NCBI GenBank assembly: GCA_022072405.1
Contig: JAJVHX010000006.1
Location: 97,336-161,335 of the forward strand
Length of the DNA: 64,000 bases
Origin: Phycisphaerae bacterium
Lineage (GTDB): Bacteria; Planctomycetota; Phycisphaerae; UBA1845; CAIVHJ01
Direction: 5' to 3'
Each line of letters begins with the position of its first letter. Position 1 is the first letter of the stretch. Shown here piece after piece: positions 24,722 through 32,621 of the stretch. Position numbers and translations under genes: made by a program. The notes beneath the pieces were generated by a model, which saw only the letters and a list, made by a program, of their open reading frames with translations, was not told where the DNA came from and did no database searches.

Positions 24722-26803
24722 TCAGGATTCGCGGGTTGCACCCGCCAGTACGCTCTCGGCTTCCTGGATTTCCCACACCGCCCAGTCGGTGGTGCGCCAC
24801 AACTTGCGAGCCTGTTCCAGCAACGGTCGTCCGCCTTCCGGGTTATTCAGTCGCACCTGGATCAGGCCGCTGCTGGCCAACAGCAGCGGGGCGAGAGGGT
24901 GCATTCGTGCGGAGAGGCCGCTTAGTGTCGGAACCAACCCGGCAAACCAGCTATCCAGCACGCCATAGCGCCAGGCACCACGTACCAGCACTGCCAATGA
25001 TCCCAGTTCGGATTGTTTCAGCAGATCATCTCGGTGTTGGCGCAGATATTCCTGCTCCTGCACAGCGAACCATTGTGATTCCTCGTCCGCCGTCAGCAGC
25101 AGCGGTAGGGCGACGATGGCACTGGGGTGAGCGTGATCGAGCGTTGGTTGGCGCAAAGCGAGTTCGCCCAGTTGAGCCAGAGCCCGATCCCAGTTCAGTA
25201 ATTTACGCTGCAGTTTGGCTGCTGTCAGCACCGCCGTCGGCCACCACCACTCACTATCATAGCGTCGATATTCTTCCAGGGTCTCCAGCACGCTGTCCCA
25301 ATGTTGCAGATAGATACCGATCGTCGCTATTTCGAGGTATGCCCGCGCCGGTCGCTGCCGGCTTTGGCGGATCGCGGTGCGCATTTCCCGCCGGGCTAAT
25401 TCAATACCTTGTTCCATTCGGCCTTGCTGCATGAGGCTGCAGATCAGCCAGCCCGTGGAATCCACCCACCGGCTGCGTGGTCCTTCGTGGGCCTGTTCAA
25501 ATAACCACTGCGCACCGGCGGGATCCTGATCCAACAGGCGCAGCTTACCAGTCCATTGATAAACTCGTGCATCTTTCGGGAAGTTTTTGACCAGCCTGGT
25601 GACTTCATCGCGCACGGCGGGCAGATCGTCATCTTCCACCATCCATTGCAACCGGCGGAGCTGGTGATCCGCGACGTTCGGAGCCACCTCGATCGCCTGA
25701 TCGAGCAGCCGGTAGGCGTCGGCCCGTTGCTGGAGATCGCGCAGCCCTTCCGCGTAACCGCGCAACACCAGGGCTGAATCGCTGCGTTGCTGAGCGAGAG
25801 CCGCCAAACCGGCCAGTTGCCCTTGCAGGCGACAGCGGACTCCTTCCACCAGCACGCGCATCACCAGGTCGCCGAAGTTACCGGCCAGATAGCTCAGGGC
25901 CCGCGACAGACATTCAATCAGTTGATCCGGATTCCGTCGCAGACCTGCTTCTCCGCTGTTGAGCAGCATCTCCAGCCAATCCCACTGTTCATCCTCGCCC
26001 TGCCGTTGCCCCAGCATCTCGCCCATTTTGAGGGCGGACTGGGCGTCGCTCTCCATCTGGGCGATTTGATACAGGGCTGCCAGCCGGGCATAGTCACGGA
26101 ATTTGCCGCCGAATCGTCCGAGGGCTGCTTCGGCGAGCTGGGTCGAGGCATGCAGGTCGCCCTGTTCGATCAATTCTTCAATCTGTCGCCAGACTGCTTC
26201 CGCACCGCCCAGTTCACTCAGCAGATCAGTCGCATCACTTTCCAGGGTGGCCATTTCCTGTCCGAGGTAGAGTTTCCAGTTGTCGGCGGGAGTGAGTTCG
26301 TAAACGCTCACCGGGTAGCGGATATGTTTTAGCACGCAGGGCCCGACGAAGCGGGCTTCAGCCTTTAGGCGGGTGGCCACTTCCTGCAGCACCCGTTCGC
26401 TGGCGGTCACGGTCATCGGTTTGGACATCTGCTCCAGCCGGGCGGCGATATTGACCGTCTCACCGAAAAAGTCCTGCTCCCGTTCGAGCATGGCCCCTTC
26501 ATGCACCCCGACACGAATCTCCAGTTTACGGGTGCTTTTACGGTTGCGGGCCCCGATCTTGTTCAGAGCATGCAGGCCGCATTTCACGGCCGCATCGGCG
26601 CCGTCGAAAACCACCATATAAGAATCGCCCAGCTTTTTCACGACCCGCCCGCCATGCGCTTCGACGACCGCTTCCATAATCTGGTTATGTTCTTCGAGGA
26701 GGGCGAGGGCTCCGGCTTCATCCTCGGACATCATCCGGCTGTAGCCGCATATATCGGTGAACATGACCGCCCGGCTGGGATGTTCAATTTCCATCATCCG
26801 CAT
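24722..26803 (-). CDS. Class III nucleotide cyclase with TPR-like C-terminal half
   Basis: A 693-residue cytoplasmic protein. Residues 8-190 are an adenylate/guanylate cyclase catalytic domain making cAMP or cGMP. Metal-binding Asp17 (MFTDICGYS) and Asp60 (KKLGDSYMVVF) are present, as is the VNIAARLE motif, so it should be active. The remaining 500 residues are helical and full of TPR-like pairs (ARLAALYQIAQME, AYRLLDQAIEVAP, ARVYQWTGKLRLL), probably a protein-interaction scaffold. ATG at 26803 has AAGGA a few bases upstream. It overlaps the end of the kinase gene by 20 bases, implying translational coupling, so kinase and cyclase likely form one signalling unit. Confidence 0.88.
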   Translation of the reverse strand: MRMMEIEHPSRAVMFTDICGYSRMMSEDEAGALALLEEHNQIMEAVVEAHGGRVVKKLGDSYMVVFDGADAAVKCGLHALNKIGARNRKSTRKLEIRVGVHEGAMLEREQDFFGETVNIAARLEQMSKPMTVTASERVLQEVATRLKAEARFVGPCVLKHIRYPVSVYELTPADNWKLYLGQEMATLESDATDLLSELGGAEAVWRQIEELIEQGDLHASTQLAEAALGRFGGKFRDYARLAALYQIAQMESDAQSALKMGEMLGQRQGEDEQWDWLEMLLNSGEAGLRRNPDQLIECLSRALSYLAGNFGDLVMRVLVEGVRCRLQGQLAGLAALAQQRSDSALVLRGYAEGLRDLQQRADAYRLLDQAIEVAPNVADHQLRRLQWMVEDDDLPAVRDEVTRLVKNFPKDARVYQWTGKLRLLDQDPAGAQWLFEQAHEGPRSRWVDSTGWLICSLMQQGRMEQGIELARREMRTAIRQSRQRPARAYLEIATIGIYLQHWDSVLETLEEYRRYDSEWWWPTAVLTAAKLQRKLLNWDRALAQLGELALRQPTLDHAHPSAIVALPLLLTADEESQWFAVQEQEYLRQHRDDLLKQSELGSLAVLVRGAWRYGVLDSWFAGLVPTLSGLSARMHPLAPLLLASSGLIQVRLNNPEGGRPLLEQARKLWRTTDWAVWEIQEAESVLAGATRES

Positions 26804-28802
26804 CCGTTCCTTTCGTGTTTGCACTATTCGTGGTTGGAACCGGAACACTCTGTTCCGCCCGTCGCCAGCGCCACCGGCTGATCATCGGCCACTCGTCCCG
26901 TTGATCGGTCCGGTTCCAGATTCGAGCATACCAGCGCTCCGCCGCCGGCAGATTGTTTTGAGCCAACCATTTTTCCGCAGCCGCCAGAGCCAGCAGAGGT
27001 TGTTCCGCCGGAGGAGTCGCCTGCCAGAGGGTCTCGTCAGGTTCGTTATGCTCCCATATTTCCCGGCACTGCTGCAAGATCAGCCGATTCTGGGCCTGTG
27101 TATCGTAATGGCGCAGAAATTCCTGGCAGGGTTCGGCAGCGCAATGGTTCGTCTGGATGATTAGATACCCCAGGACCAGCGCGGCGTCCATCTCCGGGTT
27201 GGCTTGCCACGCAGCTGACAGATCCTGCAGCGCCGCGTTCGAATCGCCCTTCAGCCACTGATAAACACCTCGACGAAAATTAGTGCGTGCTCGATCGGCT
27301 CCCAGATTGAGGACCCGGTCCAGGTCAGCGATGGCAGCGTTCCACTGATTCGCTTCGGCGTAGGCGGTGGCCCGGGCGGAGTAGACATAAGGCAGCTGGT
27401 CATCGTAGCTGAGTGCCCGGGTATAGACATCGATGGCGATATGAAATTTTCCAGCAGCCAGGTGTTCGCGTCCGCTGGTGACCAGATCGCCGACGGCTTT
27501 TTCCCGCCAGGACTGCTGTTCCAGGCGCGATTCGAGAAACGCTGCTGTTGACCAGACGCTGGTGCCGATCAACGCCGCCAACACCGCGACACCAATGACC
27601 ACGCGATACCGCCGCCAGCCCCTTCGCAGCCGGACCCTCAGGTCGGGCCGTCGGGCCAGAATCGGTTCGCCGGATAGATAACGTCGCAGATCCGCAGAGA
27701 GGTCCGCCGCCCGTTCGTAGCGTTGCGGTGCCGGTTTGGCCATCGCCTTTTGGCAGATCAATTCCAGTTCGCGGGAGATTTCCGGTCGAAGCTGGCGCAA
27801 GAGAGGCGGTTCTTCGTTCAGCACCCGCTGAATCATCTGGTGATCATCCGGTCCGGTCAGCGCGGGTCGCAACGCCAGCATTTCGTACAAGGTGATGCCC
27901 AGTGAATAAATGTCGGTGCGCGCGTCGAGGCTGGATTGGGCTGTATCAACCTGTTCGGGGCTCATGTAGCGTAAAGTACCGAGCAGCTGTCCCTCGCGGG
28001 TGACGGCAACATCATCCGTCTGTTTAGCCAATCCGAAATCACTGATCAGCACCCGTCCGGTCGGACAGAGCATCAGATTGGCGGGTTTGATATCGCGGTG
28101 AATCACGCCGCAATCATGGGCATACTGCAAGGCATCAGCCACACTGGCCATCCACTCCGCCACACGCCGATAGTAATCGCCGTTCCATTGCACATCCAGG
28201 GTGCGCAGCAATTCGCCCGTGCTTTCCGTATGTGCTGCGGATCGGGCTTCCGTTGCTGAGGCGATGGGGTTGGTGGGTGTCGCCCCGGAGGCAGCAGCCT
28301 GATTAGCGAGGTATGTCACCACGTCGCTGAGCGGCTGGCCACGAATCAACTCCATGGCATAGTAGTGGCAATCATGCTGGGCCCCGAAATCATAGATCGG
28401 CACAATCCCCGGATGTTGCAGGCGGGCCGCCGCTTCTGCTTCAGCACGGAATCTTTGGACGCTCTCCGGGCGCAGGGCATGAACGACGGCGGGAAGTATT
28501 TTCAGGGCTACAGATCGCCGCAGGCTCAGTTGCACCGCTTCAAATACTACCCCCATACCGCCCCGGCCGATCTCGCGGATGATCTCGTATCCTTCAAACC
28601 GGGGCAGCGGCCCTCGGGCGAAAGCAGCCACAGCCTGCTGGGCGGTGCGAATTTCAAATTCCAGCTCCCGGCCCATTTGCAGTTCGTGCAGAACCTGGCG
28701 GCAGGTGGCGCAACCTTCCAGATGGGATTGCTCCACGGGTTTCAGCGCCCGTTTCCCTTCCAGATGCTCAGCCAGGTCCATTACAGAACAGCAGGAGTCC
28801 AT
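26784..28802 (-). CDS. Transmembrane Ser/Thr protein kinase with zinc-finger N-terminus and TPRs
   Basis: A 672-residue kinase. Residues 15-40 contain H27-x3-C31-x2-C34, an anti-sigma-type zinc-finger arrangement. The Hanks-type kinase domain spans about 72-375: GRGGMG loop (79-84), Lys101 in VALKIL, HRDIKPAN with Asp237, DFGLAK (255-260), and APE-equivalent SPEQ. A 45-residue insertion rich in Ala/Thr lies before the catalytic loop. One membrane helix (about 408-430) is followed by TPR-like repeats on the far side. All catalytic residues are present, in contrast to the pseudokinase at 4.1-7.3 kb. No clear ribosome site precedes the ATG. It is coupled to the downstream cyclase. Confidence 0.92.
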   Translation of the reverse strand: MDSCCSVMDLAEHLEGKRALKPVEQSHLEGCATCRQVLHELQMGRELEFEIRTAQQAVAAFARGPLPRFEGYEIIREIGRGGMGVVFEAVQLSLRRSVALKILPAVVHALRPESVQRFRAEAEAAARLQHPGIVPIYDFGAQHDCHYYAMELIRGQPLSDVVTYLANQAAASGATPTNPIASATEARSAAHTESTGELLRTLDVQWNGDYYRRVAEWMASVADALQYAHDCGVIHRDIKPANLMLCPTGRVLISDFGLAKQTDDVAVTREGQLLGTLRYMSPEQVDTAQSSLDARTDIYSLGITLYEMLALRPALTGPDDHQMIQRVLNEEPPLLRQLRPEISRELELICQKAMAKPAPQRYERAADLSADLRRYLSGEPILARRPDLRVRLRRGWRRYRVVIGVAVLAALIGTSVWSTAAFLESRLEQQSWREKAVGDLVTSGREHLAAGKFHIAIDVYTRALSYDDQLPYVYSARATAYAEANQWNAAIADLDRVLNLGADRARTNFRRGVYQWLKGDSNAALQDLSAAWQANPEMDAALVLGYLIIQTNHCAAEPCQEFLRHYDTQAQNRLILQQCREIWEHNEPDETLWQATPPAEQPLLALAAAEKWLAQNNLPAAERWYARIWNRTDQRDEWPMISRWRWRRAEQSVPVPTTNSANTKGTDADDGN

Positions 28803-28893
28803 TTACATAACCCATATTAAATAATGCAGTTATGAGATTATAGCACCTTTTTTGGCTCTTGACTGCAAGTCAGTTGATAAAAATAAGCAAAAA

Positions 28894-29139
28894 AATTGAG
28901 CCTGCCCATGGTTGCATTACGCGTAAGTGTGTGAGGAGAAAAAGTGGCTGTCATCGGAACTCGATGTCACGCCCGAGAGCCTTCTTCTGCAAAAGTAGCT
29001 CTCCGTCTTCGCGGTTAACGCTGACCCACCCATCTCCCACTGAATCCTAAGCTCTTGTCGGTGTGGAAGGATACTGGCAGGAGTGCAGCGCACAAGCCTG
29101 CGAGTTGAGGTCGAGGGGCTCGCAGGCTTGTATTTTTTT
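28894..29139 (+). ncRNA. Candidate structured non-coding RNA
   Basis: A 465-base non-coding gap between the kinase and rpmH holds a possible transcription unit. TTGACT (28859-28864), 17 bases, then a weak AATAAG would start RNA near 28894, and a very strong terminator ends it at 29139. The body can form a closing stem CCTGCC (28901-28906) with GGCAGG (29076-29081), about 180 nt apart, and inner hairpins such as GAGAGC/GCTCTC and CATCG/CGATG. The size and closed-rod layout are reminiscent of 6S RNA, but I see no conserved sequence that would settle this. tmRNA, SRP RNA and RNase P signatures are absent. Confidence 0.45.
29092..29139 (+). terminator. Strong Rho-independent terminator
   Basis: ACAAGCCTGCGAG (29092-29104) pairs perfectly with CTCGCAGGCTTGT (29119-29131), and TTTTTTT follows (29133-29139). 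It points right, yet no plus-strand protein gene precedes it, which is the main reason to propose an RNA gene here. Confidence 0.92.
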
Positions 29140-29185
29140 ACAATTCATATTTTCCTAGCATCAAATTTTTACTTCTACAAATAAA

Positions 29186-29213
29186 ATTCCTCCACTGAAT
29201 TCAGTGGAGGAAT
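29186..29213 (-). terminator. Palindromic terminator after rpmH
   Basis: A perfect 28-base palindrome (ATTCCTCCACTGAA and its complement) lies 55 bases beyond the rpmH stop. On the minus strand it is followed by TTTATTTG, so it probably terminates rpmH. Confidence 0.75.
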
Positions 29214-29267
29214 ATATTGTAAATACCTGATAATTAATGGATTAGCGAATTTATTGCGATTTTACAG

Positions 29268-29405
29268 TCAAGCGGCGTTTAGGCGATGAGTGCCGCGGCG
29301 ACGTTTCCTGCGAATCACAGCCCGGCCTCCCGGAGTGCGCATTCGTGCCAAAAAGCCGGACTTCCGCTTCTTCTTAATCTTGCTCAGACTATGTGGATAA
29401 TGCAT
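29268..29405 (-). CDS. rpmH: Ribosomal protein bL34
   Basis: A 45-residue, strongly basic protein of the large ribosomal subunit. The sequence begins MHYPHSLSKIKKKRKSGF and continues with LARMRTPGGRAVI and RRKRRRGTHRLNAA, matching the L34 pattern 'K-R-x-x-G-F-x-x-R-M-x-T-x-x-G-x-x-x-x-x-R-R'. GAGGA lies seven bases before the ATG. In most bacteria rpmH is followed by rnpA, yidD and yidC next to dnaA. Here it is followed by a terminator and unrelated genes, so this cluster is dispersed. A promoter is visible at 29464-29492. Confidence 0.95.
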   Translation of the reverse strand: MHYPHSLSKIKKKRKSGFLARMRTPGGRAVIRRKRRRGTHRLNAA

Positions 29406-29463
29406 ATACCCGTCCTCTTCAGGCGGCTTCAGTTGATCCGTTATTCCAGTGCAAAGATCATTA

Positions 29464-29492
29464 TTTTAACAAGCGCCACGCTACTCAGCAAG
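29464..29492 (-). promoter_or_regulatory. Putative rpmH promoter
   Basis: On the minus strand TTGCTG (29487-29492), 17 bases, TAAAAT (29464-29469). Transcription would start about 55 bases before the rpmH ATG. Confidence 0.55.
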
Positions 29493-29786
29493 CTGCCTGC
29501 TTCCATCGTTTTTTTGCCGTTTTGAGGTACCAGTTCGTTATCGGCCGGTAATTATCGATCGGCTTTATATACTCCATGCCCGAGTTAACGTGTAGACCCT
29601 ATATCTACTGACATGGAAAGTGAATGTCTATCATACCGGGGACGGTTAATCCTCTCTCGTTGTAATCTTAAGACAGGTGACAGCGTTCGCGCGTCACCCA
29701 TCAAAGCGGCATCATATAATAGAGATGAACGTCGATGAGACTGGGGATTGGTAAGACCTTTGGCAGCGGCCAGGCTTAACCATTGC

Positions 29787-29816
29787 TTGACATTAATCTG
29801 TATGGACAGTTACCAT
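29787..29816 (+). promoter_or_regulatory. Putative promoter of the STAS/anti-sigma operon
   Basis: TTGACA (29787-29792), 18 bases, TACCAT (29811-29816). The -35 is perfect and the -10 moderate. It would leave a leader of about 90 bases. The rest of the 508-base gap 29406-29913 holds the rpmH promoter and nothing else I recognise. Confidence 0.55.
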
Positions 29817-29913
29817 AAAATGTTACGGCTGCAGGTGAAATAGATTCATTCTCGGCAGCACGCCGCCCAGCCGTTAACTGATTGTTTTGCATGAGAACAC
29901 TAAGGAGCCCGTT

Positions 29914-30279
29914 ATGCCCGATGCCCAGCCCCATTTCACGCTGGAAACCAAAGACGGGATTTGTTTTGTGGAATTTTCCGATCGCAAGATTCTGGAAGAG
30001 ATATACATCAATGAGATCGGGGATCAGCTGGGTAAGATTATCGAAGAACATCGGCCCATCAATCTGTTGTTGAATTTCCGCAAGGTTGAGCATCTATCCA
30101 GCGCGGCTTTGGGCATGCTGATCAACCTGCAGAAAAAAATCGCGGGCCAGAGCGGGCGGCTGAAATTATCCGACATCAATCCGCAGATATTCGAAGTCTT
30201 CAAGATCACCCGGCTGAATAAAGTATTTGAGATACATGATTCCGCGGCAGCAGCCAAGGCGAGTTTTGCCCAGGCGTGA
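29914..30279 (+). CDS. STAS-domain anti-sigma factor antagonist
   Basis: A 121-residue single-domain protein of the SpoIIAA/RsbV type. It would bind and release a partner kinase depending on Ser phosphorylation. The core reads INLLLNFRKVEHLSSAALGML, where the Ser pair occupies the position of the phospho-acceptor Ser, and FKITRLNKVFEI near the C-terminus is characteristic. ATG at 29914 has AAGGAG six to seven bases upstream; the in-frame TTG at 29887 lies before that site. First gene of a four-gene operon with an RsbW-like kinase and a second STAS protein. Confidence 0.9.
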   Translation: MPDAQPHFTLETKDGICFVEFSDRKILEEIYINEIGDQLGKIIEEHRPINLLLNFRKVEHLSSAALGMLINLQKKIAGQSGRLKLSDINPQIFEVFKITRLNKVFEIHDSAAAAKASFAQA

Positions 30280-30333
30280 ACGGGAGCATCGGGGTTCCGG
30301 CTCCGCTGGATGCATGTGAATGGTTGACCCTTC

Positions 30334-30765
30334 ATGAATCAGCCTGCCAAAGATCAGCACCTTCCGCTCCAGACCCTGGTCATTCCCAGTGACCTCGCGA
30401 TGGTCTCCAAGGTGGAAGGCCAGATTCTGCAGCAGATCGAACAGCATCATTACAGCGATGAAGCGATCTTCGCCATCAAACTGACCCTGGAAGAAGCGCT
30501 GACCAACGCGATCAAGCATGGCAACAAATGTTGCGGCGACAAGCAGGTGATCGTGCGCTTCCACGTGGACGAAGAGCAATTCGTGGTCTACATTCGCGAT
30601 GAGGGGCCGGGGTTTAATCCCGATGCCGTACCTGACCCCACCTCACCGGATCGGCTCTCGCTGCCCAGTGGTCGGGGCATACTGTTGATGCGGGCCTACA
30701 TGGATGAAGTCGCCTATCTCGATGACGGGCGGGAACTCTATATTCGCAAGTGGAATCGACCATGA
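30334..30765 (+). CDS. RsbW/SpoIIAB-like anti-sigma regulatory kinase
   Basis: A 143-residue GHKL ATPase. It shows the N box (IKLTLEEALTNAIKHGN), the G1 box (IRDEGPGFNP) and the G2 box (SGRGILLMRAYMDEV), all intact, so it should bind ATP and phosphorylate a STAS partner on Ser. It is sandwiched between two STAS genes. Its stop overlaps the next ATG as ATGA. No sigma factor gene is in the operon or elsewhere in the window, so the target may be encoded elsewhere or may not be a sigma factor. Confidence 0.92.
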   Translation: MNQPAKDQHLPLQTLVIPSDLAMVSKVEGQILQQIEQHHYSDEAIFAIKLTLEEALTNAIKHGNKCCGDKQVIVRFHVDEEQFVVYIRDEGPGFNPDAVPDPTSPDRLSLPSGRGILLMRAYMDEVAYLDDGRELYIRKWNRP

Positions 30766-31160
30766 CCGCACCCACTCCCAATCCGGCGTCGCCGGGGAGC
30801 AGTTCCGGTGTGTTGACCCTGACGCGCGAGCAGCAGGGCGACGTGGTCGTGGTACGGGTCCGCGGGATGGCGGTCGCCGAGATGGCTGGGCAGCTGAGTA
30901 GAGCATTGCAGGAGGCGGCCCAGCTGCAGCCCAAAGTAATGGCGGTGGATCTGAGTGAACTGGGTTTCATCAGCTCCACCGGACTGGGCAGTATTGTGGC
31001 GGCTCATGTCAGCTGCCAGAAATATGGAACGCGACTCTTTCTGATCAATCCCCGTCCGATGATCGCCGAGGTGTTGAGGGTGACCCGCCTGAACAATCTG
31101 TTCAAGGTCTGCGCCACCGTGGCCGAGGCGGAGCAACTGGTTGCGGGGGGTGCGAAGTGA
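30762..31160 (+). CDS. Second STAS-domain anti-sigma factor antagonist
   Basis: A 132-residue SpoIIAA/RsbV-like protein. It has a Pro/Ser/Thr-rich N-terminal extension of about 20 residues, then the STAS fold: VVVVRVRGMA, VMAVDLSELGFISSTGLGSIVAAH (acceptor Ser in ISSTGLG) and VLRVTRLNNLFKV. This is closer to the canonical pattern than the upstream STAS protein. It overlaps the kinase gene by four bases (ATGA) and the acylphosphatase gene by four (GTGA), showing tight translational coupling. Confidence 0.92.
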   Translation: MTAPTPNPASPGSSSGVLTLTREQQGDVVVVRVRGMAVAEMAGQLSRALQEAAQLQPKVMAVDLSELGFISSTGLGSIVAAHVSCQKYGTRLFLINPRPMIAEVLRVTRLNNLFKVCATVAEAEQLVAGGAK

Positions 31161-31465
31161 CCACGGGTGATACGCCCAGTTCGTCGGCGGCTTTGCCGAT
31201 TCGGCGGACCGTTTTTTTTTCGGGCAACGTACAGGGAGTGGGTTTTCGGGCCACCGCCCGGCAGATCGCCCGCCAGTTTGCGGTTCGCGGCTATGTGAAG
31301 AATCTGCTGGATGGCCGGGTGGAGCTGGTGGCCGAGGGTACGCCCGATGTGGTCGGCCAGTTCATTACCGCCGTCGAAAAAACAATGAAGGGTTTTGTCG
31401 AGTTCAGCACCTCCACCGATTCCACCGCCCGCGGCCAGTTTCAGGATTTTGGCATCAGCTATTAA
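31157..31465 (+). CDS. acyP: Acylphosphatase
   Basis: A 102-residue enzyme hydrolysing carboxyl-phosphate bonds such as acetyl phosphate. The signature FSGNVQGVGFRATAR includes the catalytic Arg31, and GYVKNLLDGRVELVAEG includes the catalytic Asn49. A 14-residue N-terminal extension precedes the fold. The GTG start overlaps the STAS stop. Acylphosphatase is frequently solitary, and its coupling here to a partner-switching module is unusual. A family A repeat begins inside its stop codon. Confidence 0.93.
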   Translation: MTTGDTPSSSAALPIRRTVFFSGNVQGVGFRATARQIARQFAVRGYVKNLLDGRVELVAEGTPDVVGQFITAVEKTMKGFVEFSTSTDSTARGQFQDFGISY

Positions 31466-31603
31466 GCGCTATTGTCACGCGTGATAAACTCCTTTTCCGG
31501 TTTTCAGAGCCGCGCCCGCGAAGCAGCGGAGGAGAAAACAACCGCTCGGATTCCCGCTCCCTGACGGTCACGGCACGGTGATAAGTTGTGCAGTAGCTCC
31601 TTA
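31461..31603 (+). repeat. Dispersed repeat family A, copy 2
   Basis: Matches 15086-15226 end to end in the same orientation. Its first bases (ATTAAG) include the acylphosphatase stop codon, so it provides the 3' end of that gene. The remaining 150 bases to the next gene hold nothing recognisable. Confidence 0.8.
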
Positions 31604-31752
31604 GTGTAGGGTGATGGGTTCGGAAGCCTGCTTGCAGTAATGAGCTGGGGTGTGGGTTATTGTGAGCATTCCGCGATAGTTTTAGGGGCCTGCTCAATTC
31701 CTGTTTCTCTTCCAGTCATCCGTGGATTGCCGATCGACCGATATAACGAGCA

Positions 31753-32514
31753 ATGCAAATCACTGAACAAATCAGGTTACTGGCCCGTTATTGCTGGAGT
31801 TTGTTCAAATATCAGTTTATCACGCCCTGGTACGATCTGGCGCAGACCAAGGGATTGATCACGGCGGTGTTGCGCTATGATTTTCAGCAGGCCAGAAGCG
31901 GACGATTACCCACAGTTTCGATATATGAGGTATTTCCAGAGTTACCTGATCAGCAATGGTTGATGTTTGGGGTCCGCACGCCGCCGGAGATTCCCTATTT
32001 ATGTGCGGCGTTGAAAATTATTGATGCACGGACCGTCCTGGAAATCGGCACTTATCATGGCGGCACCACTTTGCATCTGGCGGCCAACCTGCCGGCTGAT
32101 GGTCGAGTATACACGGTTGACATTGATGCGGCGGCGTTGGGGCGACTGGGTTTCAATCTGGATGAACATGACCAGACACTCGCGGACAAGCCGATCGACA
32201 CGATTGGCCATTACTGTCGAAACTCTCCGTATGCGTCGAAAATCACCCAGATCATTCAGGATGCTGCGCAAGTCGATTTTACTATTTACGCCGACAGATA
32301 TGATCTGATTTATATTGATGGTGGTCACAGCTATCAGCAGGTGAAAGCAGACACCGAGAATGTACTTCGCTGGTTACGGCCGGGCGGGGTGATCTTCTGG
32401 CACGATTATCATGTGGGGTGCACCGGGGTGACGCGCTATTTACATGAACTAGCCAGAAAATATCCCATCAAACACATTCGCCAGACGACGCTAGCTGTTT
32501 GGCGTAGCCAGTAG
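31753..32514 (+). CDS. Class I SAM-dependent methyltransferase (Methyltransf_24-like)
   Basis: A 253-residue protein. The SAM-binding motif I is VLEIGTYHGGTTLHLA, followed by an acidic VYTVDIDA strand, then YDLIYIDGGHSYQQVKADTENVL and LRPGGVIFWHDYH, a set of motifs typical of the Methyltransf_24/cephalosporin-hydroxylase-like group. Such enzymes often modify sugars in surface glycans. Substrate unknown. It immediately precedes an MBL-fold gene, so the pair may act together. Confidence 0.85.
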   Translation: MQITEQIRLLARYCWSLFKYQFITPWYDLAQTKGLITAVLRYDFQQARSGRLPTVSIYEVFPELPDQQWLMFGVRTPPEIPYLCAALKIIDARTVLEIGTYHGGTTLHLAANLPADGRVYTVDIDAAALGRLGFNLDEHDQTLADKPIDTIGHYCRNSPYASKITQIIQDAAQVDFTIYADRYDLIYIDGGHSYQQVKADTENVLRWLRPGGVIFWHDYHVGCTGVTRYLHELARKYPIKHIRQTTLAVWRSQ

Positions 32515-32621
32515 TGGGGGCTAATTCGCACTCTATTATTTTCGTTTACCTCAAAGAAAGCATTAGTTCCCAGAACGGTATTGTCGATAACAAAATCGAA
32601 CACCTTTATCGGACCCGCTAC

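Noticed and set aside
28859..29050. 63-codon plus-strand frame before the strong terminator
   Set aside because: No ribosome site, odd composition, and the frame ends well before the terminator. A non-coding RNA fits better.
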